Shown one piece after another: positions 1 to 4,960 of a DNA stretch of 5,167 bases. Source of the stretch: Phytoactinopolyspora endophytica (GTDB lineage Bacteria > Actinomycetota > Actinomycetes > Jiangellales > Jiangellaceae); contig NZ_ML142871.1 of assembly GCF_004138495.1 (NCBI RefSeq), forward strand, positions 66,575 to 71,741, read 5' to 3'. Made by a program: the position numbers and the translations under genes. Each line of letters begins with the position of its first letter. The stretch's first letter is position 1. A model generated the notes under the pieces. That model was not told the DNA's origin, did not search any database, and saw only the letters and a list, made by a program, of their open reading frames with translations.

Positions 1-30
1 CCGATCCCGTGTGGTCACAGGGTGCCCTCC

Positions 31-60
31 TTGACAAGGTGAGTGAACACTAACCATAGT
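31..60 (+). promoter_or_regulatory. Promoter of the first reductase gene
   Basis: A perfect -35 hexamer TTGACA lies at 31-36. After an 18-base spacer comes CATAGT at 55-60, which matches 4 of 6 bases of the -10 consensus TATAAT. Transcription would start near 67 and give a leader of about 64 bases before the ATG at 131. The -10 and spacer are covered by the inverted repeat at 38-85, so this looks like a repressible housekeeping-sigma promoter. The hexamers are seen directly; promoter activity is inferred. Confidence 0.6.
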
Positions 61-85
61 AGTGGTTAGTAAGTATTCACTCACC
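38..85. promoter_or_regulatory. Composite inverted-repeat operator
   Basis: Two nested inverted repeats make this 48-bp element. The outer arms are GGTGAGTGAA (38-47) and TTCACTCACC (76-85), a perfect 10-bp match centred at 61.5. The inner arms are ACTAACCA (49-56) and TGGTTAGT (63-70), a perfect 8-bp match centred at 59.5. The 2-bp offset arises because one base separates the arms on the left and five on the right. It overlaps the spacer, the -10 and the start site of the reductase promoter, as a repressor site would. The AGTAAGTA segment (68-75) resembles half-sites of HxlR-type regulators, which often sit beside NmrA-like reductases, so a regulator encoded just left of the window is plausible. 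The regulator's identity is inference. Confidence 0.6.
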
Positions 86-130
86 ACGGGCGCGCCGATC
101 AGACTCGCGCGCCACCTCAACGGAGGAATC

Positions 131-763
131 ATGAGACTCGCCGTATTCGGAGCTTCCGGCCGTACTGGTCGCCACGTCGTGCAGCAGGCGCTGTCCCGCG
201 GACACGCTGTGACCGCCTTGGTGCGAGACCCGACGAAGCTCGAGGACCTGCGGCACGAACAGGTGACGGTCATCCAGACGGACATCATGGATGCGGCCGG
301 CCTGGCTCCACACCTCAGCGGTCATGACGCCGTCGTGTCGGCCTTGGGGCCGCCGGAAAGCGGGCCCACCAGCGTATGCACCGACGGAACTCACGCGATC
401 GTGCATGCGATGCAGGACGCAGCCGTCCGGCGTGTGGTCACCGTCAGCATGGCCGCGGCACATACGGCCGGCGACGGCCCGTTCACCCGATTCGTCGTCA
501 AGCCGATGCTGGGGCGGCTGTTGCGCCACGCCGTCGCCGATGCCCTCGGCATGGAGAAGGCCCTGGCCCAGAGCGGGCTGGATTACACCACGGTCCGCCC
601 GCCCATGCTCACCGACAAGCCGCTGAGCGGTTCATACCGGACCCGAACCGACCTCAACGTAGCCCGCGGATACCGCATTCCCCGTGCCGACGTCGCGCAC
701 GCCGTGCTCGAAGCCGTCGAGAACCCGGTCACAGCCGGAACCGCCGTGGCAGTCGCCACCTAG
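131..763 (+). CDS. NAD(P)H-binding protein, BVR-B/NmrA-like atypical SDR
   Basis: A cytosolic Rossmann-fold protein of 210 residues, short for an SDR but normal for the biliverdin-reductase-B-like/NAD(P)-binding group. The nucleotide-binding glycine motif GASGRTG is at residues 7-13, right after the first beta strand. VRDP at 31-34 puts an arginine at the end of strand 2, as is usual for NADP preference. An acidic DIMD at 51-54, a VVSALG segment at 68-73, and the DYTTVRPPMLTD segment at 151-162 are also typical. A C-terminal IPRADVAHAV (183-192) matches the 'isRaDvA' helix of this family. The ATG at 131 is chosen over an in-frame upstream start at 62 because GGAGG (122-126) precedes it, the Rossmann strand begins immediately, and position 62 lies inside the operator. 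The gene is monocistronic and converges with the next oxidoreductase gene. The substrate is unknown; it may reduce a quinone, flavin or other electrophile. Confidence 0.87.
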   Translation: MRLAVFGASGRTGRHVVQQALSRGHAVTALVRDPTKLEDLRHEQVTVIQTDIMDAAGLAPHLSGHDAVVSALGPPESGPTSVCTDGTHAIVHAMQDAAVRRVVTVSMAAAHTAGDGPFTRFVVKPMLGRLLRHAVADALGMEKALAQSGLDYTTVRPPMLTDKPLSGSYRTRTDLNVARGYRIPRADVAHAVLEAVENPVTAGTAVAVAT

Positions 764-802
764 CGGCTCACTCACCCGCGCTGGGCGCCGACGACGGGAA
801 CC

Positions 803-1651
803 TCAACTGCTTCGCGCCAACTCCCGTGCGGCGACCAGACGGAAGCTCCGGGGCGGGCGGCCGGTCACGCGCTCGACGGCGTCAGTAATGCGATTCTCCG
901 CCCCCTCGGCGATGGCCCGGTCCATGCCGGCCAGCATCGCGGCGAACTCCACCGGCACCAGTGCCGTCAGGCGGTCACGCACCTGCTCGTATGCCAGATG
1001 GTGGTGGACGACGGGCCGGCCTGTGACCTCGGTGACGATCGCGGCGACATCGTCGTAACTGAGCGCCTCCGGCCCAGTGAGGACCAGATCGGTATTGGGC
1101 GCATAGTCGTCGATCAGGGTACGCACGGCGACGGAGGCGATGTCCTCGGCATCGACAAAACCCACGCGGCCGCCGCCGGCCGCGGTCAGGATGGTGCCGT
1201 CCTCACGGATGCTGACGGCGTGGGCGTGTGTGCCGGTGAAGTTCTGCATGAACCACGATGGCCGCAGTACCGCCCACTGGTCGAACAGGCTGGAAAGAGC
1301 CTCATGCACCACTCCCACAGCCGTGCCCCCCTCGAGGATGGCCGAGGAGCTCAGTAGCACCGCGCGGTGCACACCGGCGGCGCGGGCCTGCTCCAGAAAG
1401 GGCAACATGACAGCAGCCGGGTTCGGGTCACCCACGGGCGGGATGAGGTAGACGCGACCGACATCATCGAGAGCGGCGCTGAACGTGGATGAGTCGTACC
1501 AGTCGAATCGGACCGAATCCGTGCCCGGAATCGGGGCGGCGCGGCGGCTGGCAGCCTTGACGCGGTGACCCGACGCGATGAGTTGCGCAGCGGTGCGGCT
1601 CCCAGTGGTGCCGGTGGCTCCGATGACCAGGACGGTGTTGATGGCGGTCAT
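803..1651 (-). CDS. NmrA-family NAD(P)-dependent oxidoreductase
   Basis: A Rossmann-fold atypical SDR of 282 residues, full length for the NmrA/HSCARG group. The glycine motif GATGTTG is at residues 11-17 and a basic strand-2 end (AASRR, 34-38) suggests NADP(H). RFDWYD (48-53) followed by VYLIPP (67-72) resembles the bacterial proteins grouped with the ergot-alkaloid biosynthesis protein family (EasG/FgaFS-like). RPSWFMQNF (130-138) and RVGFVDAEDIA (162-172) are the usual NmrA substrate-pocket and 'yvDvrDiA' segments. The canonical SDR YxxxK catalytic pair is not visible, as is normal for this class, so the protein may be a reductase or a redox sensor. The start ATG overlaps the stop of the upstream SnoaL-like gene (ATGA), and GGGA sits 7 bases before it, so translational coupling is likely. 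It is the second gene of the TetR-controlled minus-strand operon. The substrate cannot be read from the sequence. Confidence 0.87.
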   Translation of the reverse strand: MTAINTVLVIGATGTTGSRTAAQLIASGHRVKAASRRAAPIPGTDSVRFDWYDSSTFSAALDDVGRVYLIPPVGDPNPAAVMLPFLEQARAAGVHRAVLLSSSAILEGGTAVGVVHEALSSLFDQWAVLRPSWFMQNFTGTHAHAVSIREDGTILTAAGGGRVGFVDAEDIASVAVRTLIDDYAPNTDLVLTGPEALSYDDVAAIVTEVTGRPVVHHHLAYEQVRDRLTALVPVEFAAMLAGMDRAIAEGAENRITDAVERVTGRPPRSFRLVAARELARSS

Positions 1652-2073
1652 CGGGTGTTCCCGATGAAGTCGACGCCGGGTTCTTGGACGGCAAGAGGGT
1701 TCCAGTAGTCGCGGTAGGAGGTGATGCGCCCGTCCTGAACGGACACGACGGCGATGTAAGTCATGTCGAATGGGCGGCCGGTCTGCACCAACCGGCCCGT
1801 GCCGCGCATCTCGACCACGATGGTCTCGGGGTCCGTTGTCTGGTGGATCTGCACGTCAGCAAACTCATGCAGGTCGATGTGGTCGGGGTAGTCGCGCATG
1901 TAGCCGGCTATCGCCTCCCTGCCCTCCAGCCGCCCGGGCCACCCCGGTGGGGCGAAGGGGAACTCCATGATGCCGTCGTCGGCCCACAGGCCGACCCAGG
2001 CGGACATGTTCTTGTCCAGCAGCAGCTGCAGGCTGTGGCGGTACAGATCTGTCGGCGAGGTACGTGCGGGCAT
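1648..2073 (-). CDS. SnoaL-like / NTF2-fold protein (PhzA/PhzB-like)
   Basis: A small cone-shaped NTF2-like alpha+beta-barrel protein of 141 residues. Members of this superfamily act as polyketide cyclases, isomerases, hydrolases or ligand-binding proteins. The W..LWADDGIMEFPFAPPG segment (about 26-44), WPGRLEGREAI (45-55) and the C-terminal ITSYRDYWNPL (117-127) are hallmarks of the SnoaL-like/PhzB-like group. I chose the ATG at 2073 because GGAG precedes it by six bases. The in-frame ATGs at 2085 and 2124 have poorer sites, and the one at 2124 lies in the -10 region. The gene is first in a two-gene operon whose downstream partner overlaps it by four bases. The pairing suggests that the two proteins handle the same small molecule. 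The likely -10/-35 lies at 2124-2152 and would be blocked by the TetR-type operators. The exact chemistry is unknown; no catalytic residue assignment is safe. Confidence 0.82.
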   Translation of the reverse strand: MPARTSPTDLYRHSLQLLLDKNMSAWVGLWADDGIMEFPFAPPGWPGRLEGREAIAGYMRDYPDHIDLHEFADVQIHQTTDPETIVVEMRGTGRLVQTGRPFDMTYIAVVSVQDGRITSYRDYWNPLAVQEPGVDFIGNTR

Positions 2074-2097
2074 GAGTCTCTCCATTCCGGTACGATT

Positions 2098-2112
2098 CGG
2101 ACCGAGGGTCCG
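2098..2112. promoter_or_regulatory. TetR-type operator, site 1
   Basis: CGGACCGAGGGTCCG is a perfect palindrome with 6-bp arms and a 3-base centre. It lies just downstream of the predicted start site of the minus-strand operon and within the expected -35/spacer region of the plus-strand TetR gene. With site 2 it shares CGGACCG...GTCCGTTTC; over 21 aligned bases, 17 are identical. Palindromes of the CGGAC-n5-GTCCG type are common beside actinobacterial TetR genes. Binding by the adjacent regulator is inferred. Confidence 0.7.
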
Positions 2113-2122
2113 TTTCGATGTC

Positions 2123-2128
2123 AATAAT
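2123..2128 (+). promoter_or_regulatory. -10 element of the TetR gene
   Basis: AATAAT on the plus strand matches TATAAT at 5 of 6 positions and overlaps the minus-strand -10 by five bases, so the two promoters are back to back. No good -35 is visible at 16-18 bases upstream (GACCGA or nearby, inside operator site 1). Transcription would start near 2135, within operator site 2, which implies negative autoregulation. Confidence 0.4.
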
Positions 2129-2152
2129 ACGGACCGCTAGTCCGTTTCACAA
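2124..2152 (-). promoter_or_regulatory. Promoter of the SnoaL-NmrA operon
   Basis: Read on the minus strand, TTGTGA (2152-2147, 4 of 6 to TTGACA) is followed after exactly 17 bases by TATTAT (2129-2124, 5 of 6 to TATAAT). Transcription would start near 2117, giving a leader of about 44 bases before the ATG at 2073. Operator site 2 fills the spacer. Activity is inferred. Confidence 0.6.
2129..2145. promoter_or_regulatory. TetR-type operator, site 2
   Basis: ACGGACCGCTAGTCCGT has perfect 6-bp arms (ACGGAC/GTCCGT) around a 5-base centre. Its centre lies 32 bp from that of site 1, close to three helical turns, so dimers on both sites would face the same side of the DNA. It fills the spacer between the -35 and -10 of the minus-strand promoter and lies immediately downstream of the -10 of the TetR gene. 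It would thus repress both directions. Confidence 0.72.
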
Positions 2153-2166
2153 AATGGAGGAATGGC

Positions 2167-2787
2167 ATGTCCGAGCGCAAACCACGCAAGGACGCTGCCC
2201 GCAACCGGGCGGCCGTGCTTGCGGCTGCCGACGAACTCTTCGCCCGCCGCACGAGCCCAGAGGACGAAGTCACCATGGCCGACATCGCGGCAGCAGCCGG
2301 CGTTGGCAAGGGAACACTCTTCCGCGCCTTCGGTGACCGCACTGGGCTCATCCATGCCCTGTACGAAGCACGAGTGGAACCGATCCGGAACGCCGTCGAA
2401 GAGGGCCCGCCACCGCTTGGGCCCGCCACCCCACCACTTCAGCGCCTACCTGCGCTGCTCGACGCCATCCTGTGCTTCAAACTCGACAACCGCCACCTCG
2501 CGCTGGCCCTGGAGGGAACCGGGAGCGACAGTCCATACCAAGCAGGGCACTACGACCGATGGCACGCCCTGCTTCAAGCCGTGCTGGAGCAGATTCCTGG
2601 TCTCACCGACAGCGATTTCACGGCCCATGTACTGCTCGCCGCCACCCGGGCCGACCTCGTCGAACATCTCGTTGGCCAGCGGCGCCTGCCCCCAGAGGGA
2701 TTGCGGGCACAACTGGCGAGCTTCACCACCAAAGTCTTGGGCTCGCCCGCACTACCAGGATCGCCCGCCGAGCAGATCCACAGCTAG
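2167..2787 (+). CDS. TetR/AcrR-family transcriptional repressor
   Basis: A dimeric DNA-binding regulator of 206 residues, standard TetR length. The N-terminal helix-turn-helix lies at about residues 36-58, with the diagnostic pattern TMADIAAAAGVGKGTLFRAF followed by GDRTGLI. The C-terminal two thirds (about 65-190) is a helical ligand-binding and dimerisation domain with no recognisable specificity. The start is supported by GGAGG at 2156-2160, six bases upstream; an out-of-frame ATG at 2162 is too close to that site. The gene is divergent from the SnoaL-NmrA operon with only 93 bases between start codons, and two matching palindromes lie in that gap. This is the classic arrangement for a local repressor that controls both itself and the neighbouring operon and releases DNA on binding a small molecule, perhaps a substrate or product of the reductase. 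The ligand is unknown. Confidence 0.9.
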   Translation: MSERKPRKDAARNRAAVLAAADELFARRTSPEDEVTMADIAAAAGVGKGTLFRAFGDRTGLIHALYEARVEPIRNAVEEGPPPLGPATPPLQRLPALLDAILCFKLDNRHLALALEGTGSDSPYQAGHYDRWHALLQAVLEQIPGLTDSDFTAHVLLAATRADLVEHLVGQRRLPPEGLRAQLASFTTKVLGSPALPGSPAEQIHS

Positions 2788-2793
2788 AGCAGC

Positions 2794-2823
2794 AGTGTCC
2801 CCGGTGCCCGCACCGGGGACACT
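2794..2823. terminator. Shared bidirectional hairpin terminator
   Basis: AGTGTCCCCGGTGC (2794-2807) and GCACCGGGGACACT (2810-2823) are perfectly complementary 14-base arms. In RNA this folds as a 13-bp stem with a four-base loop. It starts seven bases after the TetR stop codon and contains two of the three bases of the M24 peptidase stop codon on the other strand, so it serves two convergent genes. There is no T tract on either side, which is common for actinobacterial terminators. Confidence 0.85.
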
Positions 2824-3934
2824 AGGCATCCGCATCGATGACGGTGAGCTCACGCGGGCGCAGGTTCAGCCGCTCGACGCCGTCCTCGGTGGCCACCACG
2901 ATGTCTTCGATCCGGGCACCGTACCTGCCCGGGACGTAGAAGCCGGGCTCGATCGAGAACGCCATGCCCGGCTCGATCGGGCGGGTGTTTCCAGCGACGA
3001 TGTAGGGGTCTTCGTGCGTCTCCAGCCCGATTCCGTGCCCCGTGCGATGAATGAAGTACTCCCCCAGCCCCGCTTCGTGCAGTACGTCCCGTGCCGCAGC
3101 GTCGACAGACTCCGCACTCGCTCCGGGCCGGACCTGCGCGACGGCCGCCTCCTGCGCCTGCTTCAGCGCACCGTACTCGGTGACGAAACCGGCGGGCGGC
3201 TCCCCCACCACATATGTCCGCGTCTCGTCCGAACAGTATCCGGCCGCCGTCGTACCACCGATGTCGACGACGACCGGGTCACCGGCCCGGATGATCCGCT
3301 CGCCGGTCTCGTGGTGCGGGCTCGCGCCGTTCGGTCCGGAGGCGACGATGACGAAGTCGGCGCTCACGTGGCCCTCCGCGATGATCGCGTCGGCGATGTC
3401 GCGGCCCACCTCATGTTCGGTGCGCCCGGCCTTGAGCCACTCCGGCATCCGGGCGTGCACCCGGTCGATGGCCCGTGCGGCCGCCCGCAACGCGTCGAGC
3501 TCGTCGGCATCCTTGCGGATCCGCAGCTCAGACAGCGCTGCGCCCGCGAGGACCTGCTCGGCGTCCGGCATCGCGGCACGGAAGCGAAGCACCTTCTCCG
3601 CCCACATGTGATCGTCCAGCCCCACCCGGCGAACATCGGCCAGGGTGTGCGCGACCAGCCCGAACGGATCGTCCGTCTCGCTCCACGGCAGGATCCGCAG
3701 GTCCAGCCCGCCCGCGGGCGACGCCTGGGCCGCGGGCTCCTCCAGCCCGGGCACCACGAGCACCGCCTCGCCATCGGTAGGCAGCACCAGACAGGTGAGC
3801 CGTTCCAACGGGAGAGCGGCGTAACCCGTGAGGTATCGAAGGTCGGAGCCGGGCGTGATGAGCAGGGCATCGATCCCTGCCGATGCCGCCGCGGTGCGTG
3901 CCTGGGCGAGCCGGTTGTTGAAGGCGTCGGACAT
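2822..3934 (-). CDS. pepE: M24 metallopeptidase, Xaa-Pro aminopeptidase/dipeptidase
   Basis: A cytosolic dinuclear-metal peptidase of 370 residues with a pita-bread fold. It likely cleaves Xaa-Pro bonds at peptide N-termini or in dipeptides. The N-terminal creatinase-like domain spans about residues 5-140, including LITPGSDLRYLTGY (25-38). The catalytic domain follows and carries all five metal ligands: D224 (VVVDIGG), D236 (YCSDETRT), H300 (HRTGHGIG), E329 (SIEPG) and E343 (ARIEDIV). HHETGE at 207-212 supplies the usual substrate-side histidine. Length and neighbours match what I recall of M. tuberculosis Rv2089c (pepE), beside a 5'-3' exonuclease and helY; the symbol rests on that synteny. 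No Shine-Dalgarno sequence precedes the ATG, but TAAGCT lies six bases before it, so the transcript may be leaderless. The stop codon lies in the hairpin terminator shared with TetR. Xaa-Pro specificity is inferred from family. Confidence 0.93.
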   Translation of the reverse strand: MSDAFNNRLAQARTAAASAGIDALLITPGSDLRYLTGYAALPLERLTCLVLPTDGEAVLVVPGLEEPAAQASPAGGLDLRILPWSETDDPFGLVAHTLADVRRVGLDDHMWAEKVLRFRAAMPDAEQVLAGAALSELRIRKDADELDALRAAARAIDRVHARMPEWLKAGRTEHEVGRDIADAIIAEGHVSADFVIVASGPNGASPHHETGERIIRAGDPVVVDIGGTTAAGYCSDETRTYVVGEPPAGFVTEYGALKQAQEAAVAQVRPGASAESVDAAARDVLHEAGLGEYFIHRTGHGIGLETHEDPYIVAGNTRPIEPGMAFSIEPGFYVPGRYGARIEDIVVATEDGVERLNLRPRELTVIDADA

Positions 3935-3940
3935 AGACCG

Positions 3941-3946
3941 AGCTTA
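3941..3946 (-). promoter_or_regulatory. Possible leaderless -10 of the M24 peptidase gene
   Basis: On the minus strand TAAGCT fits the actinobacterial TANNNT -10 pattern and ends six bases before the ATG at 3934. The predicted start site would be the A of the start codon, and no ribosome-binding site is present. The -35 region is poor (TGGGGA at an 18-base spacing, 3 of 6). Confidence 0.35.
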
Positions 3947-3994
3947 GGAGAGAGTGTTCTGTCCTCCCCACTCGGCTCCTGTTCGTGGCAAGCT

Positions 3995-4012
3995 AGCCGG
4001 TGTGAACCGGCT
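3995..4012 (+). promoter_or_regulatory. Start-codon hairpin of the exonuclease gene
   Basis: AGCCGGT (3995-4001) and ACCGGCT (4006-4012) form a perfect 7-bp stem closed by GTGA (4002-4005). In RNA, GUGA is a GNRA tetraloop, and its first three bases are the proposed GTG start codon. The element could modulate initiation if the transcript begins upstream, or act as a DNA palindrome. The structure is seen directly; function is unproven. Confidence 0.35.
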
Positions 4013-4916
4013 CATGCTTCTCGACACCGCGTCGTTGTACTTCCGCGCCTTCTTCGGCATCCCGGAGAAGATCACCGCCCCGGACGGCACACCGGTCAAC
4101 GCCGTCCGAGGGCTGCTCGACTTCATCGGCCGGCTGGTCGCCGACTACCGGCCGGACCAGCTCGTGGCATGTCTCGACGCCGACTGGCGGCCCGCGTTCC
4201 GCGTCGAGCTGCTGCCGTCGTACAAAGCACACCGGCTGGCCGACGCGGCCACCGGCGCGGAGACGATCCCGCCGGCCCTCGAGGCCCAGGTTCCGGTGAT
4301 CATCGAGGTTCTGGACGCGCTCGGCATCGCCAACGTGGGCGTCGCCGGGTTCGAGGCCGACGATGTGATCGGCACTCTGGCGGTGGCCGCCGACGGACCG
4401 GTGGACGTCGTCACCGGCGACCGTGACCTCTTCCAGCTGGTGAACGACGAACGCGCCGTCCGGATCCTCTACACCGCCCGCGGCGTCGGCAAGCACGAGG
4501 TGATCGACGAGTCCGTGGTGACCGCCAAGTACGGCATCCCGGGCTCCGCCTACGCCGACTTCGCCACCCTGCGCGGCGATCCCAGCGACGGCCTGCCCGG
4601 CGTGGCAGGGGTCGGCGACAAGACGGCGGCGACCCTGGTCAACCGTTTCGGCGACATCAAGAACCTGGTCGCCGCGGCGCACGACCCGGCGTCCGACCTC
4701 TCGCCGACGGTGCGGCGCAAGCTCCTCGACGCCGGCGACTACCTCAGCGTCGCCGGCGACGTGGTCGCGGTCCGTCTGGATGTGCCGCTCCCGGAGATGG
4801 ATGCCCGGCTGCCATCGGCACCAGCCGATCCTGGGAGGCTCGAAAGCCTCACCGAGCGCTGGGGCCTCGGCGGATCGGTCAGCCGGGTTCTGACAGCCCT
4901 CGACGCGGGGCGCTAG
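4002..4916 (+). CDS. Stand-alone 5'-3' exonuclease (Pol I N-terminal type)
   Basis: A FEN/Pol I-family 5' nuclease of 304 residues that would remove 5' flaps and RNA primers during repair and lagging-strand maturation; no polymerase domain follows. The metal-binding acids match E. coli Pol I in order and spacing: D8 (LLDTASL), D59/D61 (CLDADW), E118, D120 and D121 (GFEADD), D140 and D142 (TGDRD), D193 and D196 (RGDPSD). The helical-arch basics are seen in YKAHR (74-78). The helix-hairpin-helix DNA-binding motif is at about 196-215 (DGLPGVAGVGDKTAATL). The start is uncertain: GTG 4002 puts the first strand at the N-terminus as expected. GTG 3954 would add 16 low-complexity residues, and ATG 4014 would leave almost none before the catalytic strand. 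No Shine-Dalgarno sequence precedes 4002. The gene is divergent from the M24 peptidase and converges on helY, equivalent to Rv2090. Confidence 0.92.
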   Translation: MNRLMLLDTASLYFRAFFGIPEKITAPDGTPVNAVRGLLDFIGRLVADYRPDQLVACLDADWRPAFRVELLPSYKAHRLADAATGAETIPPALEAQVPVIIEVLDALGIANVGVAGFEADDVIGTLAVAADGPVDVVTGDRDLFQLVNDERAVRILYTARGVGKHEVIDESVVTAKYGIPGSAYADFATLRGDPSDGLPGVAGVGDKTAATLVNRFGDIKNLVAAAHDPASDLSPTVRRKLLDAGDYLSVAGDVVAVRLDVPLPEMDARLPSAPADPGRLESLTERWGLGGSVSRVLTALDAGR

Positions 4917-4960
4917 GCGAGACAGCCGCCGCTAAACGAGACGACGTCCGCTAAGCGATC
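4911..4960. repeat. 19-bp imperfect tandem repeat at convergent gene ends
   Basis: Three units begin at 4911, 4930 and 4949, a period of exactly 19 bases. Their cores are CGCTAGGCGAGAC, CGCTAAACGAGAC and CGCTAAGCGATC (the last is truncated). Unit 1 contains the exonuclease stop TAG (4914-4916), and unit 3 contains the helicase stop on the other strand (4951-4953). The last core, CGCTAAGCG, is near-palindromic, which lets both strands use the same sequence as a stop. No strong terminator hairpin lies in the 34-base gap between the genes. Confidence 0.55.

Noticed and set aside
62..130. A longer N-terminus for the first reductase, starting at 62
   Set aside because: The added 23 residues precede the Rossmann strand and are encoded within the operator and leader. 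The ATG at 131 has GGAGG just upstream.
768..776. TCACTCACC repeated after the first reductase gene, identical to part of the upstream operator arm (77-85)
   Set aside because: It is a single unpaired 9-mer with no partner arm and no promoter nearby, so chance is a sufficient explanation. It would matter only if the regulator were shown to loop between the sites.
3528..3971. Other long frames inside the M24 gene (such as 3051-3611 plus, 3364-3870 minus and 3528-3971 minus)
   Set aside because: All are out-of-frame shadows of a gene whose five metal ligands are intact. Their compositions are skewed to Arg, Ala, Gly and Ser, and none has a supported start.
3981..3999. Possible DNA-damage (RecA-independent, PafBC-type) promoter before the exonuclease gene
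   Set aside because: TGTTCGTG resembles TGTCRGTG only loosely, and the downstream TANNNT is not at the required 8-base spacing. There is no LexA-type GAAC...GTTC palindrome either.
2162..4426. A 754-codon open frame on the plus strand
   Set aside because: It overlaps the TetR gene in another frame, runs antisense to the whole M24 peptidase gene and enters the exonuclease gene out of frame. Its translation is arginine/proline-rich with no domain pattern. It is a high-GC shadow.
3993..4682. A 229-codon minus-strand frame opposite the exonuclease gene
   Set aside because: It is antisense to a clearly conserved nuclease with every catalytic acid in place. Its protein shows no family motif, and its start has no supporting site.
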